Positions 32,586-41,534 are shown, numbered from the stretch's first letter. The stretch: DNA of 56,973 nucleotides from DASTSN01 sp035549175 (GCA_035549175.1 DASZRL010000057.1:1-56973), one strand, 5' to 3'. The notes: generated from the sequence alone by a model not told the origin. A program made the numbers and translations.

Positions 32586-33263
32586 ATGTATAATCTTCCC
32601 TATTTCAAAGACGGGGAACCGGACCTGCAGGCATTCATGGAGGCCCATCCTTTCGCGTTCCTCATCGGATGTGCGGGGCAGCGGGCGGTTGCCACGCAGG
32701 TGCCTTTGCTGGTTGAAAAGCGGGGTGACCAGATCGTCCTGGAGGGACACCTGATGCGCAGGCAGGATCATCACCTGGCCTTCGCGCAAAATCCCGAAGT
32801 ACTCGTGGTGTTTACCGGCCCGCATACCTATGTGAGTGCCACCTGGTATGATGATCCGCATCAGGCCTCAACCTGGAATTACATGAGCGTACACGCCCGG
32901 GGCACCATCACGTTTCTGCAGGAGGAGGAGCTGCGTGAACTGCTCCAGAAGCAATCCCTGCATTTTGAAGGCGGGCGCACGGACTCTTCCACCGTGTACC
33001 GGAACCTGCCCGGAGAATATACTGACCGGCTGATCGGTGCGATCACCGGTTTTTCCATCGCGGTCCGTGAAATCGATCATGTGTTCAAACTCAGCCAGAA
33101 CCGCAATGCTCCCAGTTATCATTCCGTGATGGGCCACCTGGGCGCCCAGCCGGGACCCGGCCGGGAGATCGCGGACCAGATGGCACGCCGGGCCGCCCAC
33201 CTGTATCCTGGCTGGCAGCCACCTGCCACGGGAGCCGCGTCCCAGGATGGCCAGCAGCCCTGA
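32586..33263 (+). CDS. PaiB-like FMN-binding protein
   Basis: A 225-residue protein of the PaiB family, FMN-binding split barrels sometimes annotated as negative transcriptional regulators. Motifs: HPFAFLIGCAGQRAVATQVP, GHLMRRQDHHLAF, VVFTGPHTYVSATWY and STWNYMSVHARGTITFL, then LIGAITGFSIAVREIDHVFK and a NRNAPSYHSVMGHL segment. Family members affect sporulation and protease genes in Bacillus, but in Bacteroidota the role is unknown. The ATG at 32586 is preferred over the open frame starting 15 codons upstream because the fold begins here and a promoter box ends 4 nt before it. Confidence 0.85.
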   Translation: MYNLPYFKDGEPDLQAFMEAHPFAFLIGCAGQRAVATQVPLLVEKRGDQIVLEGHLMRRQDHHLAFAQNPEVLVVFTGPHTYVSATWYDDPHQASTWNYMSVHARGTITFLQEEELRELLQKQSLHFEGGRTDSSTVYRNLPGEYTDRLIGAITGFSIAVREIDHVFKLSQNRNAPSYHSVMGHLGAQPGPGREIADQMARRAAHLYPGWQPPATGAASQDGQQP

Positions 33264-33335
33264 AAGCGGTCGAGCCGGCAGCCAGGCGGCCGGAACCATC
33301 CGCAGCCCGGCAGGAAATCATCCCGGCAACTGAAG

Positions 33336-33343
33336 TAGTTTTG
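33336..33343 (+). promoter_or_regulatory. -7 box of the SDR-kynU operon
   Basis: TAGTTTTG, an exact TAnnTTTG, lies 52 nt before the SDR ATG. Confidence 0.45.
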
Positions 33344-33395
33344 TCCGAACCTGGCAGGGGCCGGGCTCCGGACCGGGTCATTTAAATCCACTAGC

Positions 33396-34181
33396 ATGAA
33401 TCTATCCTTACAAGGTAAAGTCGCCGTGGTTTGCGGGAGTTCCCAGGGGATCGGGTTGGCAACGGCACGGGAGCTGGCTGATCTGGGAGCAACCTGCGTC
33501 CTGCTTGCGCGCGATGAAGAGGCCCTGCGCCTGGCAGCCAGTTCGTTACCGAATGCCGCGGGACAACAGCATGCCTATTTCGTGGCCGATTTTGCTTCCA
33601 TCCAGCAGGTCAGCCGGGTGATCGATGAGATTGTCAGCACCACGCCCGTCCAGATTCTCGTCAACAATACCGGGGGGCCGGCGGCCGGTCCTGTTACGGA
33701 AGCTACCGCGGAGGCCTTTACAGCCGCCTTCAGCCAGCACCTGCTGATTAACCATACGCTGGTGCAGGCCGTACTGCCTTCCATGAAGCGGTCGGGTTAC
33801 GGCCGGATCATTAATATTATTTCCACGTCGGTCCGCATACCCATTCATAACCTGGGGGTTTCCAATACGGTCCGGGCCGCGGTAGCTTCCTGGGCCAAGA
33901 CGCTGGCCAATGAGGTGGGCGGATTCCATATCACCGTCAATAATATCCTGCCGGGTTATACCCGCACCCGGCGTCTGGACAGCCTCCTGGAGGTGAACGC
34001 CGCGCGAACCGGCCTTTCCCGGGCCGAACTGATTGAAGCGATGGAGCGGTCCATCCCGCTTCACCGCTTCGGGGAGCCCGCAGAAATTGGCGCCGTGGCG
34101 GCCTTCCTGGCCTCACCGGCCGCTTCCTACGTCAATGGGGTAAGCCTGCCGGTGGACGGAGGAAGCACCGGAACGATCTAG
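33396..34181 (+). CDS. SDR-family protein with altered active site
   Basis: A 261-residue short-chain dehydrogenase/reductase. The Rossmann fold is intact (VAVVCGSSQGIGLATAREL; ILVNNTGGPAAG; GRIINIISTSVRIP), and the C-terminus has NNILPGYTRTRRLD and SYVNGVSLPVDGGSTG. The catalytic Tyr-x-x-x-Lys is missing: the matching positions read SNTVR near residues 156-160, so Tyr is Ser and Lys is Arg. It lies 16 bp before kynU, probably in one operon. Activity as an ordinary oxidoreductase is doubtful; a changed reaction or a binding role is possible. Confidence 0.85.
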   Translation: MNLSLQGKVAVVCGSSQGIGLATARELADLGATCVLLARDEEALRLAASSLPNAAGQQHAYFVADFASIQQVSRVIDEIVSTTPVQILVNNTGGPAAGPVTEATAEAFTAAFSQHLLINHTLVQAVLPSMKRSGYGRIINIISTSVRIPIHNLGVSNTVRAAVASWAKTLANEVGGFHITVNNILPGYTRTRRLDSLLEVNAARTGLSRAELIEAMERSIPLHRFGEPAEIGAVAAFLASPAASYVNGVSLPVDGGSTGTI

Positions 34182-34197
34182 CCTTTTAACCTGGTAT

Positions 34198-35475
34198 ATG
34201 CAATTTGAACCCACCCGAGCCTTTGCTGCCGCGCTGGATCAGGAAGATCCCCTGCGTGACTTCCGGAACCAGTTTATCCTACCTTCCCGGGGAGGGCAGG
34301 AACTGGTTTATTTCCTGGGGAATTCCCTGGGTCTGCAGCCCCGCCTGACCCGCGCTTACCTGGACGAGATCCTGGACCAGTGGGCCAGCCACGGGGTGGA
34401 AGCCTTTTTTACCGGGTCCCGGCCCTGGATCGCCTACCACGACGCCCTGCTTCCCCCTCTGGCGCGGATCGTGGGCTGCCGCCCGGACGAACTGGTGGTG
34501 ATGAACCAGCTCTCGGTAAACCTCCACCTGATGCTGGCCAGTTTTTATCAGCCGGCCGGAAAGCGTACGCGGATTCTGTGCGAGGCCAAGGCCTTTCCCA
34601 GTGATCAGTATGTGCTGGAAACGCATGTACGCCATCATGGGCTGGATCCTGCCACCACAATCCTTGAACTGGCCCCGGCCCCGGGGGAGTCTACGCTTTC
34701 TACCGCAGCCATTCAGGCCGCTATCGACCGCCACCGGGAGGAACTGGCCCTGGTCCTGCTGGGGGGCGTGAACTATTATACCGGCCAGGTCTTTGACCTG
34801 GCGGCCATCACCGAGGCGGCCCACCGGGCAGGCGCCCTGGCGGGTTTTGATCTGGCCCACGCAGCGGGGAATGTGCCGCTTCGGCTCCACGACTGGGACG
34901 TTGATTTTGCCTGCTGGTGCCACTATAAATATCTGAATGCCGGGCCGGGCGCCATCGGCGGGGTCTTCATCCATGCGCGGCACCATGGTCCGCAAACACC
35001 ACGCCTGGCAGGCTGGTGGGGGTATCAGCGTGCCACCCGGTTCCGGATGGAAAAGGGATTTGTTCCCGACCCGGGCGCGGCCGGCTGGCAGCTCAGTACC
35101 CCTTCGCCGCTTCTCTATGCCTCCCTGCGGGCTTCGCTGGATCTGTTTGACCAGGCCGGCTGGGCACGCATCCTGGACAAAGCGTCCCGGTTGAATGATT
35201 ATCTCTGGTACCGGCTGGATCTGCTGAACGACACCCTGCGCCAACAGGGGGTCCGGTTACTTACACCGCGCGAACCGCAAGCCAGGGGATGCCAGGTCTC
35301 CCTGCTGCTGCCCGGGGAAGGACGCGGTGTTTATGATGCGCTGACGGAGCGCGGATTTTTCGTGGACTGGCGGGAACCGAACGTGGTCCGGCTGGCGCCG
35401 GTAGCACTTTATAACCAATTCGGGGAAGTCTGGGCCTTTACCGAAGCCCTGCAGGACATCTTATCCTCGGTCTAG
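34198..35475 (+). CDS. kynU: Kynureninase
   Basis: A 425-residue PLP enzyme that cleaves kynurenine or 3-hydroxykynurenine to anthranilate or 3-hydroxyanthranilate plus alanine. Signatures: YFLGNSLGLQPRLTRAYLDE, WASHGVEAFFTGSRPW, VVMNQLSVNLHLMLASFYQP, GFDLAHAAGNVPLRLHDWD and the PLP-lysine region FACWCHYKYLNAGPGAIGG. C-terminal VDWREPNVVRLAPVALYNQF is typical. Other kynurenine-pathway genes (dioxygenase, formamidase, monooxygenase) are not in the window. Cotranscribed with the SDR gene. Confidence 0.95.
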   Translation: MQFEPTRAFAAALDQEDPLRDFRNQFILPSRGGQELVYFLGNSLGLQPRLTRAYLDEILDQWASHGVEAFFTGSRPWIAYHDALLPPLARIVGCRPDELVVMNQLSVNLHLMLASFYQPAGKRTRILCEAKAFPSDQYVLETHVRHHGLDPATTILELAPAPGESTLSTAAIQAAIDRHREELALVLLGGVNYYTGQVFDLAAITEAAHRAGALAGFDLAHAAGNVPLRLHDWDVDFACWCHYKYLNAGPGAIGGVFIHARHHGPQTPRLAGWWGYQRATRFRMEKGFVPDPGAAGWQLSTPSPLLYASLRASLDLFDQAGWARILDKASRLNDYLWYRLDLLNDTLRQQGVRLLTPREPQARGCQVSLLLPGEGRGVYDALTERGFFVDWREPNVVRLAPVALYNQFGEVWAFTEALQDILSSV

Positions 35476-35505
35476 CCGGATCCCGGCGGGCCGGCTGCTT
35501 TGGCC

Positions 35506-35513
35506 TATCTTTG
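35506..35513 (+). promoter_or_regulatory. -7 box of pyrF, leaderless spacing
   Basis: TATCTTTG, an exact TAnnTTTG, ends 5 nt before the pyrF ATG (spacer CCGCC). Predicts a leaderless mRNA. Confidence 0.65.
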
Positions 35514-35518
35514 CCGCC

Positions 35519-36328
35519 ATGACAAGGCAGCAACTCGTAGAACTCATCCGCCGAAAGGCATCCTATCTGTGCGTCGGGTTGGATACGGATCCTGCGAAAA
35601 TCCCCGTCCATCTCCGGGACCAGGACGACCCGGTATTTGCGTTCAACCGCGCCGTCATCGATGCTACCCGCGAGGCCTGTGTGGCTTATAAACTGAATAC
35701 CGCTTTTTATGAGGCCCGGGGGGTAGCCGGCTGGCAGTCCCTGGAAAAGACCGTACGCTATATCGGTACGGACCATTTTACCATCGCCGATGCCAAGCGG
35801 GGCGATATCGGCAATACCTCCGATCAGTATGCGCGCGCTTTTTTTGAAACCCTTCCCTTTGATGCCGTCACGGTATCTCCCTACATGGGGGAGGACAGCG
35901 TGCGGCCCTTTCTGCAGTATCCGGGCAAGTGGGCCATCGTACTGGGGCTTACGTCCAACCTCGGTGCCCGGGATTTTGAGTTGCAGCAGGCAGGCAGCGA
36001 ACGGCTCTATGAAAAGGTTTTGCGCACGGTGGCGTCCTGGGGCAACCCGGATAACCTGATGTTTGTGGTGGGGGCCACCCAGGCTGACGAGTTTGTCAAT
36101 ATACGCCGCCTGACCCCGGAACATTTTTACCTGGTGCCGGGCGTGGGGGCGCAGGGTGGAAGTCTCCGTGAAATTTCCCGGAAGGCCCTGCGCGGGGACG
36201 GCGGCCTGCTGGTCAATATGAGCCGCAGCATCCTGTACGCTTCCCCGGGTACCGATTTTGCGCAAGCCGCCGGCCGCGAAGCCCGGGCCGCCCAGCAGGA
36301 GATGGCCGCCTACCTGGCCGAGGTGTAG
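35519..36328 (+). CDS. pyrF: Orotidine 5'-phosphate decarboxylase, type 2
   Basis: A 269-residue PyrF of the longer type 2 group. It decarboxylates OMP to UMP, the last step of de novo pyrimidine synthesis. Motifs: YLCVGLDTDPAKIP, AYKLNTAFYEARG, FTIADAKRGDIGNTSDQYAR with the catalytic D-x-K-x-x-D, VTVSPYMGEDSVRPFL and YLVPGVGAQGGSLREI. A single-gene unit with a clear promoter box. Confidence 0.96.
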   Translation: MTRQQLVELIRRKASYLCVGLDTDPAKIPVHLRDQDDPVFAFNRAVIDATREACVAYKLNTAFYEARGVAGWQSLEKTVRYIGTDHFTIADAKRGDIGNTSDQYARAFFETLPFDAVTVSPYMGEDSVRPFLQYPGKWAIVLGLTSNLGARDFELQQAGSERLYEKVLRTVASWGNPDNLMFVVGATQADEFVNIRRLTPEHFYLVPGVGAQGGSLREISRKALRGDGGLLVNMSRSILYASPGTDFAQAAGREARAAQQEMAAYLAEV

Positions 36329-36342
36329 ACCTGCCTCGCGCA

Positions 36343-36795
36343 TCAGTGCGTTTTCAGCCGCCGGCCCAGCAGTCCGCCTGCATAAACCGCCAGGGCCATG
36401 AGCAGCGGGTTGCCCCAGGTAAATACCCTGCGGTCCCAAAATTCATTATAATAGTAACCGACGATGTCCTGCCGGTAGGATAGCAGGAAAGCGCCCGCCA
36501 GTAACAGGCCGGCCAGTGCGCTGAGCGTCCTTTCCCGGTTTATGGAAATCATTGCACACGCGATGCCGCCCACCAGACCCCCCGTAAGCAGGTAGGCCCA
36601 TACCAGCAGCAGGAGACAGACAGCCTGCCAGATGCCGCGGGGCTCAAACTGCCCGAAATCCTCGGCCGGAAATAGCCGCCCCGTGGCATAGATAAAGAGC
36701 GGAAAGAATGCCATGAGCGTGAAAAAGCAAACCGCCGGGCCCAAAACGATGGCAAGCAGGTTCAACAGCAGCTGGCGGGGCGGAATCCGGTTCAT
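36343..36795 (-). CDS. Small integral membrane protein, unknown function
   Basis: A 150-residue protein with four likely membrane helices: LLLNLLAIVLGPAVCFFTLM, AVCLLLLVWAYLLTGGLVGG, LSALAGLLLAGAFLL and LLMALAVYAGGLLG. I do not recognise a family. The short soluble loop between helices three and four contains RQDIVGYYYNEFWDRR. ATG at 36795. It lies 17 bp after the YciI-like gene and may be its operon partner. Convergent with pyrF. Confidence 0.65.
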   Translation of the reverse strand: MNRIPPRQLLLNLLAIVLGPAVCFFTLMAFFPLFIYATGRLFPAEDFGQFEPRGIWQAVCLLLLVWAYLLTGGLVGGIACAMISINRERTLSALAGLLLAGAFLLSYRQDIVGYYYNEFWDRRVFTWGNPLLMALAVYAGGLLGRRLKTH

Positions 36796-36812
36796 GGTGG
36801 CGGAGGTATCTG

Positions 36813-37247
36813 CTAATGTAGGGGTTGGCCGGGTTTGCCCGGTACAAAACTTCCTGTGGGCATGGTCCACCAGGGATGTATTTCAAAGGTGAGGCGTCCG
36901 GCGGCAATGGCCGGGTCCGTTCTCAGCAACTGTTCCACTTCCTGTCGGCTGGGACAATCGAAGATGAACAGGCCTTTCCAGTTTCCGTCATCCCCGAAGG
37001 GGCCGGCGACCTTCAGTTTCCCTTCCTGGTAGAGGCGGGTGATGTTGGCCAGGTGTCCCTGCTGAATGCTGGCAGCGGTGGCCGAATCCTGATTGCGGTT
37101 GGGCCCGGCCGTCAGCATGACAAACCAGTACTGGCGGATCCGGGCTTCCGGTTTTTCGCCTCCGCCCGGCGGCTGGGTCCGGCCGGCCAGGGTGATCGCC
37201 AGGATGCCGGCAATCAGGAAGATGGATCGAGACGCTTGCGTATACAT
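36813..37247 (-). CDS. Exported YciI-family protein
   Basis: A 144-residue protein: a signal peptide or N-terminal membrane segment (IFLIAGILAITLAGRTQ) followed by a YciI-like dimeric alpha/beta barrel. The domain includes YWFVMLTAGPNRNQDS, HLANITRLYQEGKLKVAGPF, GLFIFDCPSRQEVEQLL and FEIHPWW. YciI proteins are ferredoxin-like folds of uncertain function; a few act in degradation of aromatic compounds. Export is less common in the family. First gene of a pair with the small membrane protein. Confidence 0.78.
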   Translation of the reverse strand: MYTQASRSIFLIAGILAITLAGRTQPPGGGEKPEARIRQYWFVMLTAGPNRNQDSATAASIQQGHLANITRLYQEGKLKVAGPFGDDGNWKGLFIFDCPSRQEVEQLLRTDPAIAAGRLTFEIHPWWTMPTGSFVPGKPGQPLH

Positions 37248-37408
37248 GTTGCAGCGGTTTGGGTAAAGTTCGGCGGAATTTTGGTATCAGCCCAGCCGAG
37301 ATTAGCCGGCGGGCGGCCGGTCAGGCCCAGCCGGCGGAGCGTTCAGTGCGGCTGGAAGCGGGAGACGGGGCCGGTTCAACCAAATCCCCCGGAATAACCC
37401 ATATCCGT

Positions 37409-37416
37409 TACCTTTG
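37409..37416 (+). promoter_or_regulatory. -7 box of the glutaryl-CoA dehydrogenase gene
   Basis: TACCTTTG, an exact match, 22 nt before the ATG. Confidence 0.5.
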
Positions 37417-37438
37417 AACCAAATACAAACCAAGTTAT

Positions 37439-38623
37439 ATGGCAGCTCGTACCGACCTGTTCAGCAGCCCGGATTATTACCAGCTGGATGAATTATTGAG
37501 CGAGGAACACCGGATGATCCGGGACACCGTCAGGGCCTACGTAAAAAAGGAAATTTCTCCCATCATTGAAGAATACGCCCAGCAGGCAACCTTTCCCAGG
37601 CACATCGTAAGCCAGTTGGGGGAACTGGGTTGTTTCGGGCCCACGATTCCGGCCGAGTACGGAGGAGGGGGGCTGGATTACCTGGCTTACGGGCTGATGA
37701 TGCAGGAACTGGAACGGGGTGACAGCGGCGTGCGCTCCACGGCCTCGGTGCAGGGTTCCCTGGTGATGTTCCCGATTTACGAGTATGGCAGCGAGCAGCA
37801 GCGCCAGAAATACCTGCCCCGGCTGGCCAGCGGCGAATGGCTGGGTTGTTTCGGGCTTACCGAGCCGAATCACGGGAGTGATCCTTCCAGCATGCTGACC
37901 CAATTCCGGGAAGAGGACGGGTACCTGGTGCTGAATGGAGCCAAGATGTGGATCAGCAATGCCCCCTTTGCGCAAGTGGCCGTGGTATGGGCCAAGGATG
38001 AGCACGGGGAAATCCGGGGCCTGATCGTGGAACGGGGCATGGAAGGGTTTACCACACCGACCACCCACGGGAAATGGAGCCTGCGGGCCTCGGCTACCGG
38101 TGAATTGGTGTTTGATCATGTCCGGGTGCCCAAAGAAAACCTGCTGCCGGGCGTTAAAGGATTGAAAGGGCCCCTCAGCTGCCTGACCAAAGCCCGTTTC
38201 GGGATCGCCTGGGGAGCGGTAGGAGCGGCCATGGACTGTTATGACACGGCGCTCCGGTATGCCCGGGAGCGCATCCAGTTCGGTAAGCCCATCGCCTCTT
38301 TCCAGCTGCAGCAGAAAAAACTGGCGGAAATGATCACGGAAATCACCAAGGCCCAGTTGCTGAACTGGCGGCTGGGCGTCCTGATGAATGCAGGGAAAGC
38401 CAGCCCCCAGCAGGTCAGCATGGCCAAGCGCAATGCCTGCGAGATGGCCACGCAGGTTGCCCGGGACGCGCGGCAGATCCTGGGAGGCATGGGCATTACG
38501 GGGGAATATCCGGTGATGCGGCATATGATGAACCTGGAAAGCGTAATTACCTATGAGGGGACCCACGACATTCACCTGCTGATTACCGGTATGGATATAA
38601 CCGGCATCAACGCCTTCAAATAA
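37439..38623 (+). CDS. Glutaryl-CoA dehydrogenase-like acyl-CoA dehydrogenase
   Basis: A 394-residue FAD-dependent acyl-CoA dehydrogenase closest to glutaryl-CoA dehydrogenase. That enzyme oxidises and decarboxylates glutaryl-CoA to crotonyl-CoA in lysine and tryptophan breakdown. Supporting blocks: ELERGDSGVRSTASVQGSLV with the substrate arginine, LGCFGLTEPNHGSDPSSM, GKWSLRASATGELVFDHV, ARFGIAWGAVGAAMDCYDTA and NLESVITYEGTHDIHLLITG with the catalytic glutamate. Crotonyl-CoA could then pass to the 3-hydroxyacyl-CoA dehydrogenase at 29.7 kb. Monocistronic or weakly linked to aroK 37 bp downstream. Confidence 0.9.
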   Translation: MAARTDLFSSPDYYQLDELLSEEHRMIRDTVRAYVKKEISPIIEEYAQQATFPRHIVSQLGELGCFGPTIPAEYGGGGLDYLAYGLMMQELERGDSGVRSTASVQGSLVMFPIYEYGSEQQRQKYLPRLASGEWLGCFGLTEPNHGSDPSSMLTQFREEDGYLVLNGAKMWISNAPFAQVAVVWAKDEHGEIRGLIVERGMEGFTTPTTHGKWSLRASATGELVFDHVRVPKENLLPGVKGLKGPLSCLTKARFGIAWGAVGAAMDCYDTALRYARERIQFGKPIASFQLQQKKLAEMITEITKAQLLNWRLGVLMNAGKASPQQVSMAKRNACEMATQVARDARQILGGMGITGEYPVMRHMMNLESVITYEGTHDIHLLITGMDITGINAFK

Positions 38624-38660
38624 CGGATCGCCGTGCCTGCGGCGGCCGGGAGGATATACC

Positions 38661-39167
38661 ATGAAGATCTACCTGATCGGATTTATGGGCTCGGGAAAGA
38701 GTTATTGGGGGCGCCAGCTGAGCGATAAGCTGGGTATTCCCTTTTTTGACCTGGACGAACAGATCACCCGGCGCAAGAACCGTTCGATCAACCAGCTCTT
38801 TGCCGAGGAGGGCGAGGAGTATTTCCGCGAACTGGAGCGGGATCTGCTGCACGAACTCACCGAGCAGGAGGAGAGCTTTGTGATGGCCTGCGGCGGGGGA
38901 ACCCCCTGCTATTTCAATAACATCGAATACATGAATGCATCGGGCACTACGGTCTGGATCAACACCTCCATTGACACCCTGTTCCGTCGCCTGCTGGCTG
39001 AAAAGGAGAACCGGCCCCTGATCCGGGACCTCCGGGAGGACCAGCTGAAGGCCTATATCGTGAAAAAATTTTCCGACCGCAAGATCTATTACGAGCAGGC
39101 CGGGCTGATGGTGGATGAGGAACCCATTGAACTGGACCGGCTCATCAATTATATTTTTTATGCGTAA
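38661..39167 (+). CDS. aroK: Shikimate kinase
   Basis: A 168-residue shikimate kinase, phosphorylating shikimate with ATP in aromatic amino-acid synthesis. Motifs: Walker A YLIGFMGSGKSYWGRQLS, the shikimate-binding FFDLDEQITRR, FRELERDLL, MACGGGTPCYF and the lid RPLIRD. Size typical. Its end overlaps the start of the DUF423 gene by 8 nt. Confidence 0.94.
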   Translation: MKIYLIGFMGSGKSYWGRQLSDKLGIPFFDLDEQITRRKNRSINQLFAEEGEEYFRELERDLLHELTEQEESFVMACGGGTPCYFNNIEYMNASGTTVWINTSIDTLFRRLLAEKENRPLIRDLREDQLKAYIVKKFSDRKIYYEQAGLMVDEEPIELDRLINYIFYA

Positions 39168-39549
39168 ACCCTTTTTGTCATGGGGAGCCCTGTTGGGCGG
39201 GCTGGCGGTGGCGCTGGGCGCCTTTGGCGCCCACGGCCTGAAACAGGTCGCCGGGCCGGGCACGGTGGCTGTCTTCCAGACCGGTGTGCAATACCAGATG
39301 TATCATGCGCTGGCCCTGCTGGTCACCGGCCTGCTGCTGGAGCGCTCCCCGCACAGGCGGCTTGTGGCGGCCGGGTACTGTTTTTTGGCCGGGATAGGGT
39401 TGTTTTCCGGCTCGCTCTACCTGTTGACCTACCTGGAGGTGGCCGGTCGTTCCGGCCTGGGCGTGGCAGGAGTCATCACGCCGGTTGGGGGGCTGTTTTT
39501 CCTGGCCGGCTGGTTGCTGTTGCTGCTGGGGCTTACCCGGCTCAATTAA
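39160..39549 (+). CDS. DUF423 membrane protein
   Basis: A 129-residue protein with four membrane helices, DUF423 family. The hallmark LGGLAVALGAFGAHGLK is in the first helix, followed by YQMYHALALLVTGLLL, a FSGSLYLLTYL segment and ITPVGGLFFLAGWLLLLLG. Function is unknown; it sits in the cytoplasmic membrane. The ATG at 39160 lies inside the aroK end (8-nt overlap), so translation is probably coupled. Its stop overlaps that of the convergent kinase gene (TTAA). Confidence 0.92.
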   Translation: MRKPFLSWGALLGGLAVALGAFGAHGLKQVAGPGTVAVFQTGVQYQMYHALALLVTGLLLERSPHRRLVAAGYCFLAGIGLFSGSLYLLTYLEVAGRSGLGVAGVITPVGGLFFLAGWLLLLLGLTRLN

Positions 39550-41501
39550 CCGAGCGGTAATTCCAGGATGGTCAGGGTTCCGTTTTCCCGGCGTATTTCG
39601 GCTTTTCCCCCGATATTTTCCATTCGGCGCCGGATATTCTGCAGCCCGTTTCCGAACTGGCGCAGGTTGTCCAGGTCGATGCCGATGCCGTTGTCGGCTA
39701 TCCGGATGATCAGGCGATCGCCGGCCGTAATATCCAGGACTATTTCGGTCGCCTGGGAATGCTTGAGGGCATTGTTGAGTGTTTCCTTGATGCAAAGAAA
39801 GATATTGCGCCGCTTGTCGCCGCTGAGTACCCGGGGCTCGATACGTGGCGGGGTATGTATGATACAGCGTATGTCCGTTCCTTCCAGGTATTCCAGGGCA
39901 TATTCCCGGATATAGGCGATCAGGTTATCTACGGAGTCGTTGCCGCTGTTCATGCTCCAGATAATCGCATTCATCTTGTTCAGCACGTCATTGGCGGACT
40001 GGGAGATCTTCTCGATTTCCCGGGGGGTCTGTTCCTTCATTTTGTTCTTGGCAATCTCACTCATCAACCGGATGGCCGTCATGCCGGAACCCAGTTCATC
40101 ATGCATATCGGCCGAGATCCGGTCCCGTTCCTCCTGCTGGGCCTTGAATACGGCCAGTTCCTTTTCATATTCCTTCACCTGGTTTTCCGCCTTGAGTCGC
40201 TCCCGCTCCTTGATCTGTTCGATGAGCTGTTGCCGGTTCTTATAGGTGAGGCCCATCAGGAAGAAAATCAGCTCCAGCAGCAGCGAGAGTTCATAATAAA
40301 AGAGGGCGGAGTTCAGGATCCCGGGCAGGGACTGGAACCGGACACCCGTGAGAATAAAGAAAAGGGATATCAGGGAAAACACGAGCTGGGCCAGGTTTCC
40401 CCAGACCAGGTAACGCAGCAGCCTGTCGTCCCAGTGACGGAACCCGTAAAAAACGAATACCGGGATCATGACCAGCAGCAGAAAGAACTTGGTCAGGTTC
40501 TCCACGTCATTTTCCAGGGTGAAGTTATTGGTCAGGAAATGGAAATAGGTGTTCAGGATGAGCGCCAGGAGCAGCACACTGATTCCCGTGTTGTACAGCC
40601 GGTAAAGGAACGGGTGGCTTACCCGCGCCACCAGGAATTTGCGCATGAAAATCAGATAAAAGATGATCGCGACTCCCTGCAGGATGAAGTCCAGGTAGGA
40701 TTCCAGGAAATAACTGAAAGTTAGGGCCCGGTAATTGTAAAAAGATTTGCTGAACAGCATGAGGGACAGCAGCAGTGCATAGACGAAATAATAAAGGAAT
40801 TCCCGGTTCCCGGCGGAAAGGAACGTGGCCAGGGAAAACAGGGCCATCATTAAGAGCAGCCCGCAGATCAGGTAGGTCATCAGGTCCAGGTCACGGGAGG
40901 AATTGTGCACCTGCGTCACAAAGGCTGTAAGAAAGGAGGCATTGATCAGCCGGGGCCGGATCGTATTGTTGTACGTCTTTTCCATCCGCAGCCGGACCAC
41001 GACCACCGCGGAATCATGCGGGAGCACCGACAGAAAGCGGTACCCGATGCTATCTTCGATCGGGGGCAGGGCAGCGGCCATAGGGGACAGGGTCCCGCCG
41101 ATCTCCCGGTAGAGGTCGATGGCATTATAATAGAATCCCGGAAAAAAATAGATGCCACGGGCACGTTCGCCGGAATTGGTGACCCGGAACCGGAGTACGG
41201 CCTGCCGGGTTACTTCCCGGCTCCCCAGGGTTCCGGGCCAGCGGGAGGCGGGTAAAAAGGCAAGGTGGGCATAGGCTTCCGGCAGGGAGCTGTCAACCGG
41301 CAGAAAAGCCAGCTCGGATTCCTGGGTGATGGAGTCAGCCAGGAACTCCCGGTTTACATCGATGAAGGGGGTGGAAGGGGGTGCCTGAGCCAGGCAGGGG
41401 GTTGCCAGCCCCTGCAGGATAATGACCAGGATGAGCAGCAGCCTTCCCGGTGCGGGCCATGCAGTCCCTGTAGGCCGGATGAAGGAATAGGCGGTACCCA
41501 T
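39546..41501 (-). CDS. 7TMR-DISM sensor histidine kinase
   Basis: A 651-residue membrane kinase. An N-terminal segment (LILVIILQGLATPCLAQ) leads into an extracytoplasmic 7TMR-DISM-type domain of about 170 residues. Seven membrane helices follow (about residues 210-400, from LMTYLICGLLLMMALFSLA to LLLELIFFLMGLTY). A coiled coil then leads to a HisKA_3 dimerisation domain with DRISADMHDELGSGMTAIR near residue 465, whose histidine is the phosphorylation site. The HATPase domain shows NALKHSQATEIVLDI, IADNGIGID and FGNGLQNIRRRMENIGG. The domain set suggests a NarL/LytR-type partner, but no response regulator is adjacent. The ligand is unknown. Confidence 0.93.
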   Translation of the reverse strand: MGTAYSFIRPTGTAWPAPGRLLLILVIILQGLATPCLAQAPPSTPFIDVNREFLADSITQESELAFLPVDSSLPEAYAHLAFLPASRWPGTLGSREVTRQAVLRFRVTNSGERARGIYFFPGFYYNAIDLYREIGGTLSPMAAALPPIEDSIGYRFLSVLPHDSAVVVVRLRMEKTYNNTIRPRLINASFLTAFVTQVHNSSRDLDLMTYLICGLLLMMALFSLATFLSAGNREFLYYFVYALLLSLMLFSKSFYNYRALTFSYFLESYLDFILQGVAIIFYLIFMRKFLVARVSHPFLYRLYNTGISVLLLALILNTYFHFLTNNFTLENDVENLTKFFLLLVMIPVFVFYGFRHWDDRLLRYLVWGNLAQLVFSLISLFFILTGVRFQSLPGILNSALFYYELSLLLELIFFLMGLTYKNRQQLIEQIKERERLKAENQVKEYEKELAVFKAQQEERDRISADMHDELGSGMTAIRLMSEIAKNKMKEQTPREIEKISQSANDVLNKMNAIIWSMNSGNDSVDNLIAYIREYALEYLEGTDIRCIIHTPPRIEPRVLSGDKRRNIFLCIKETLNNALKHSQATEIVLDITAGDRLIIRIADNGIGIDLDNLRQFGNGLQNIRRRMENIGGKAEIRRENGTLTILELPLG

Positions 41502-41526
41502 CGCGTGCTGTTTTGGTCAGTAAGTT

Positions 41527-41534
41527 CAAATGTA
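41527..41534 (-). promoter_or_regulatory. -7 box of the sensor kinase gene
   Basis: TACATTTG on the minus strand, an exact match, 25 nt before the ATG. Confidence 0.5.
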
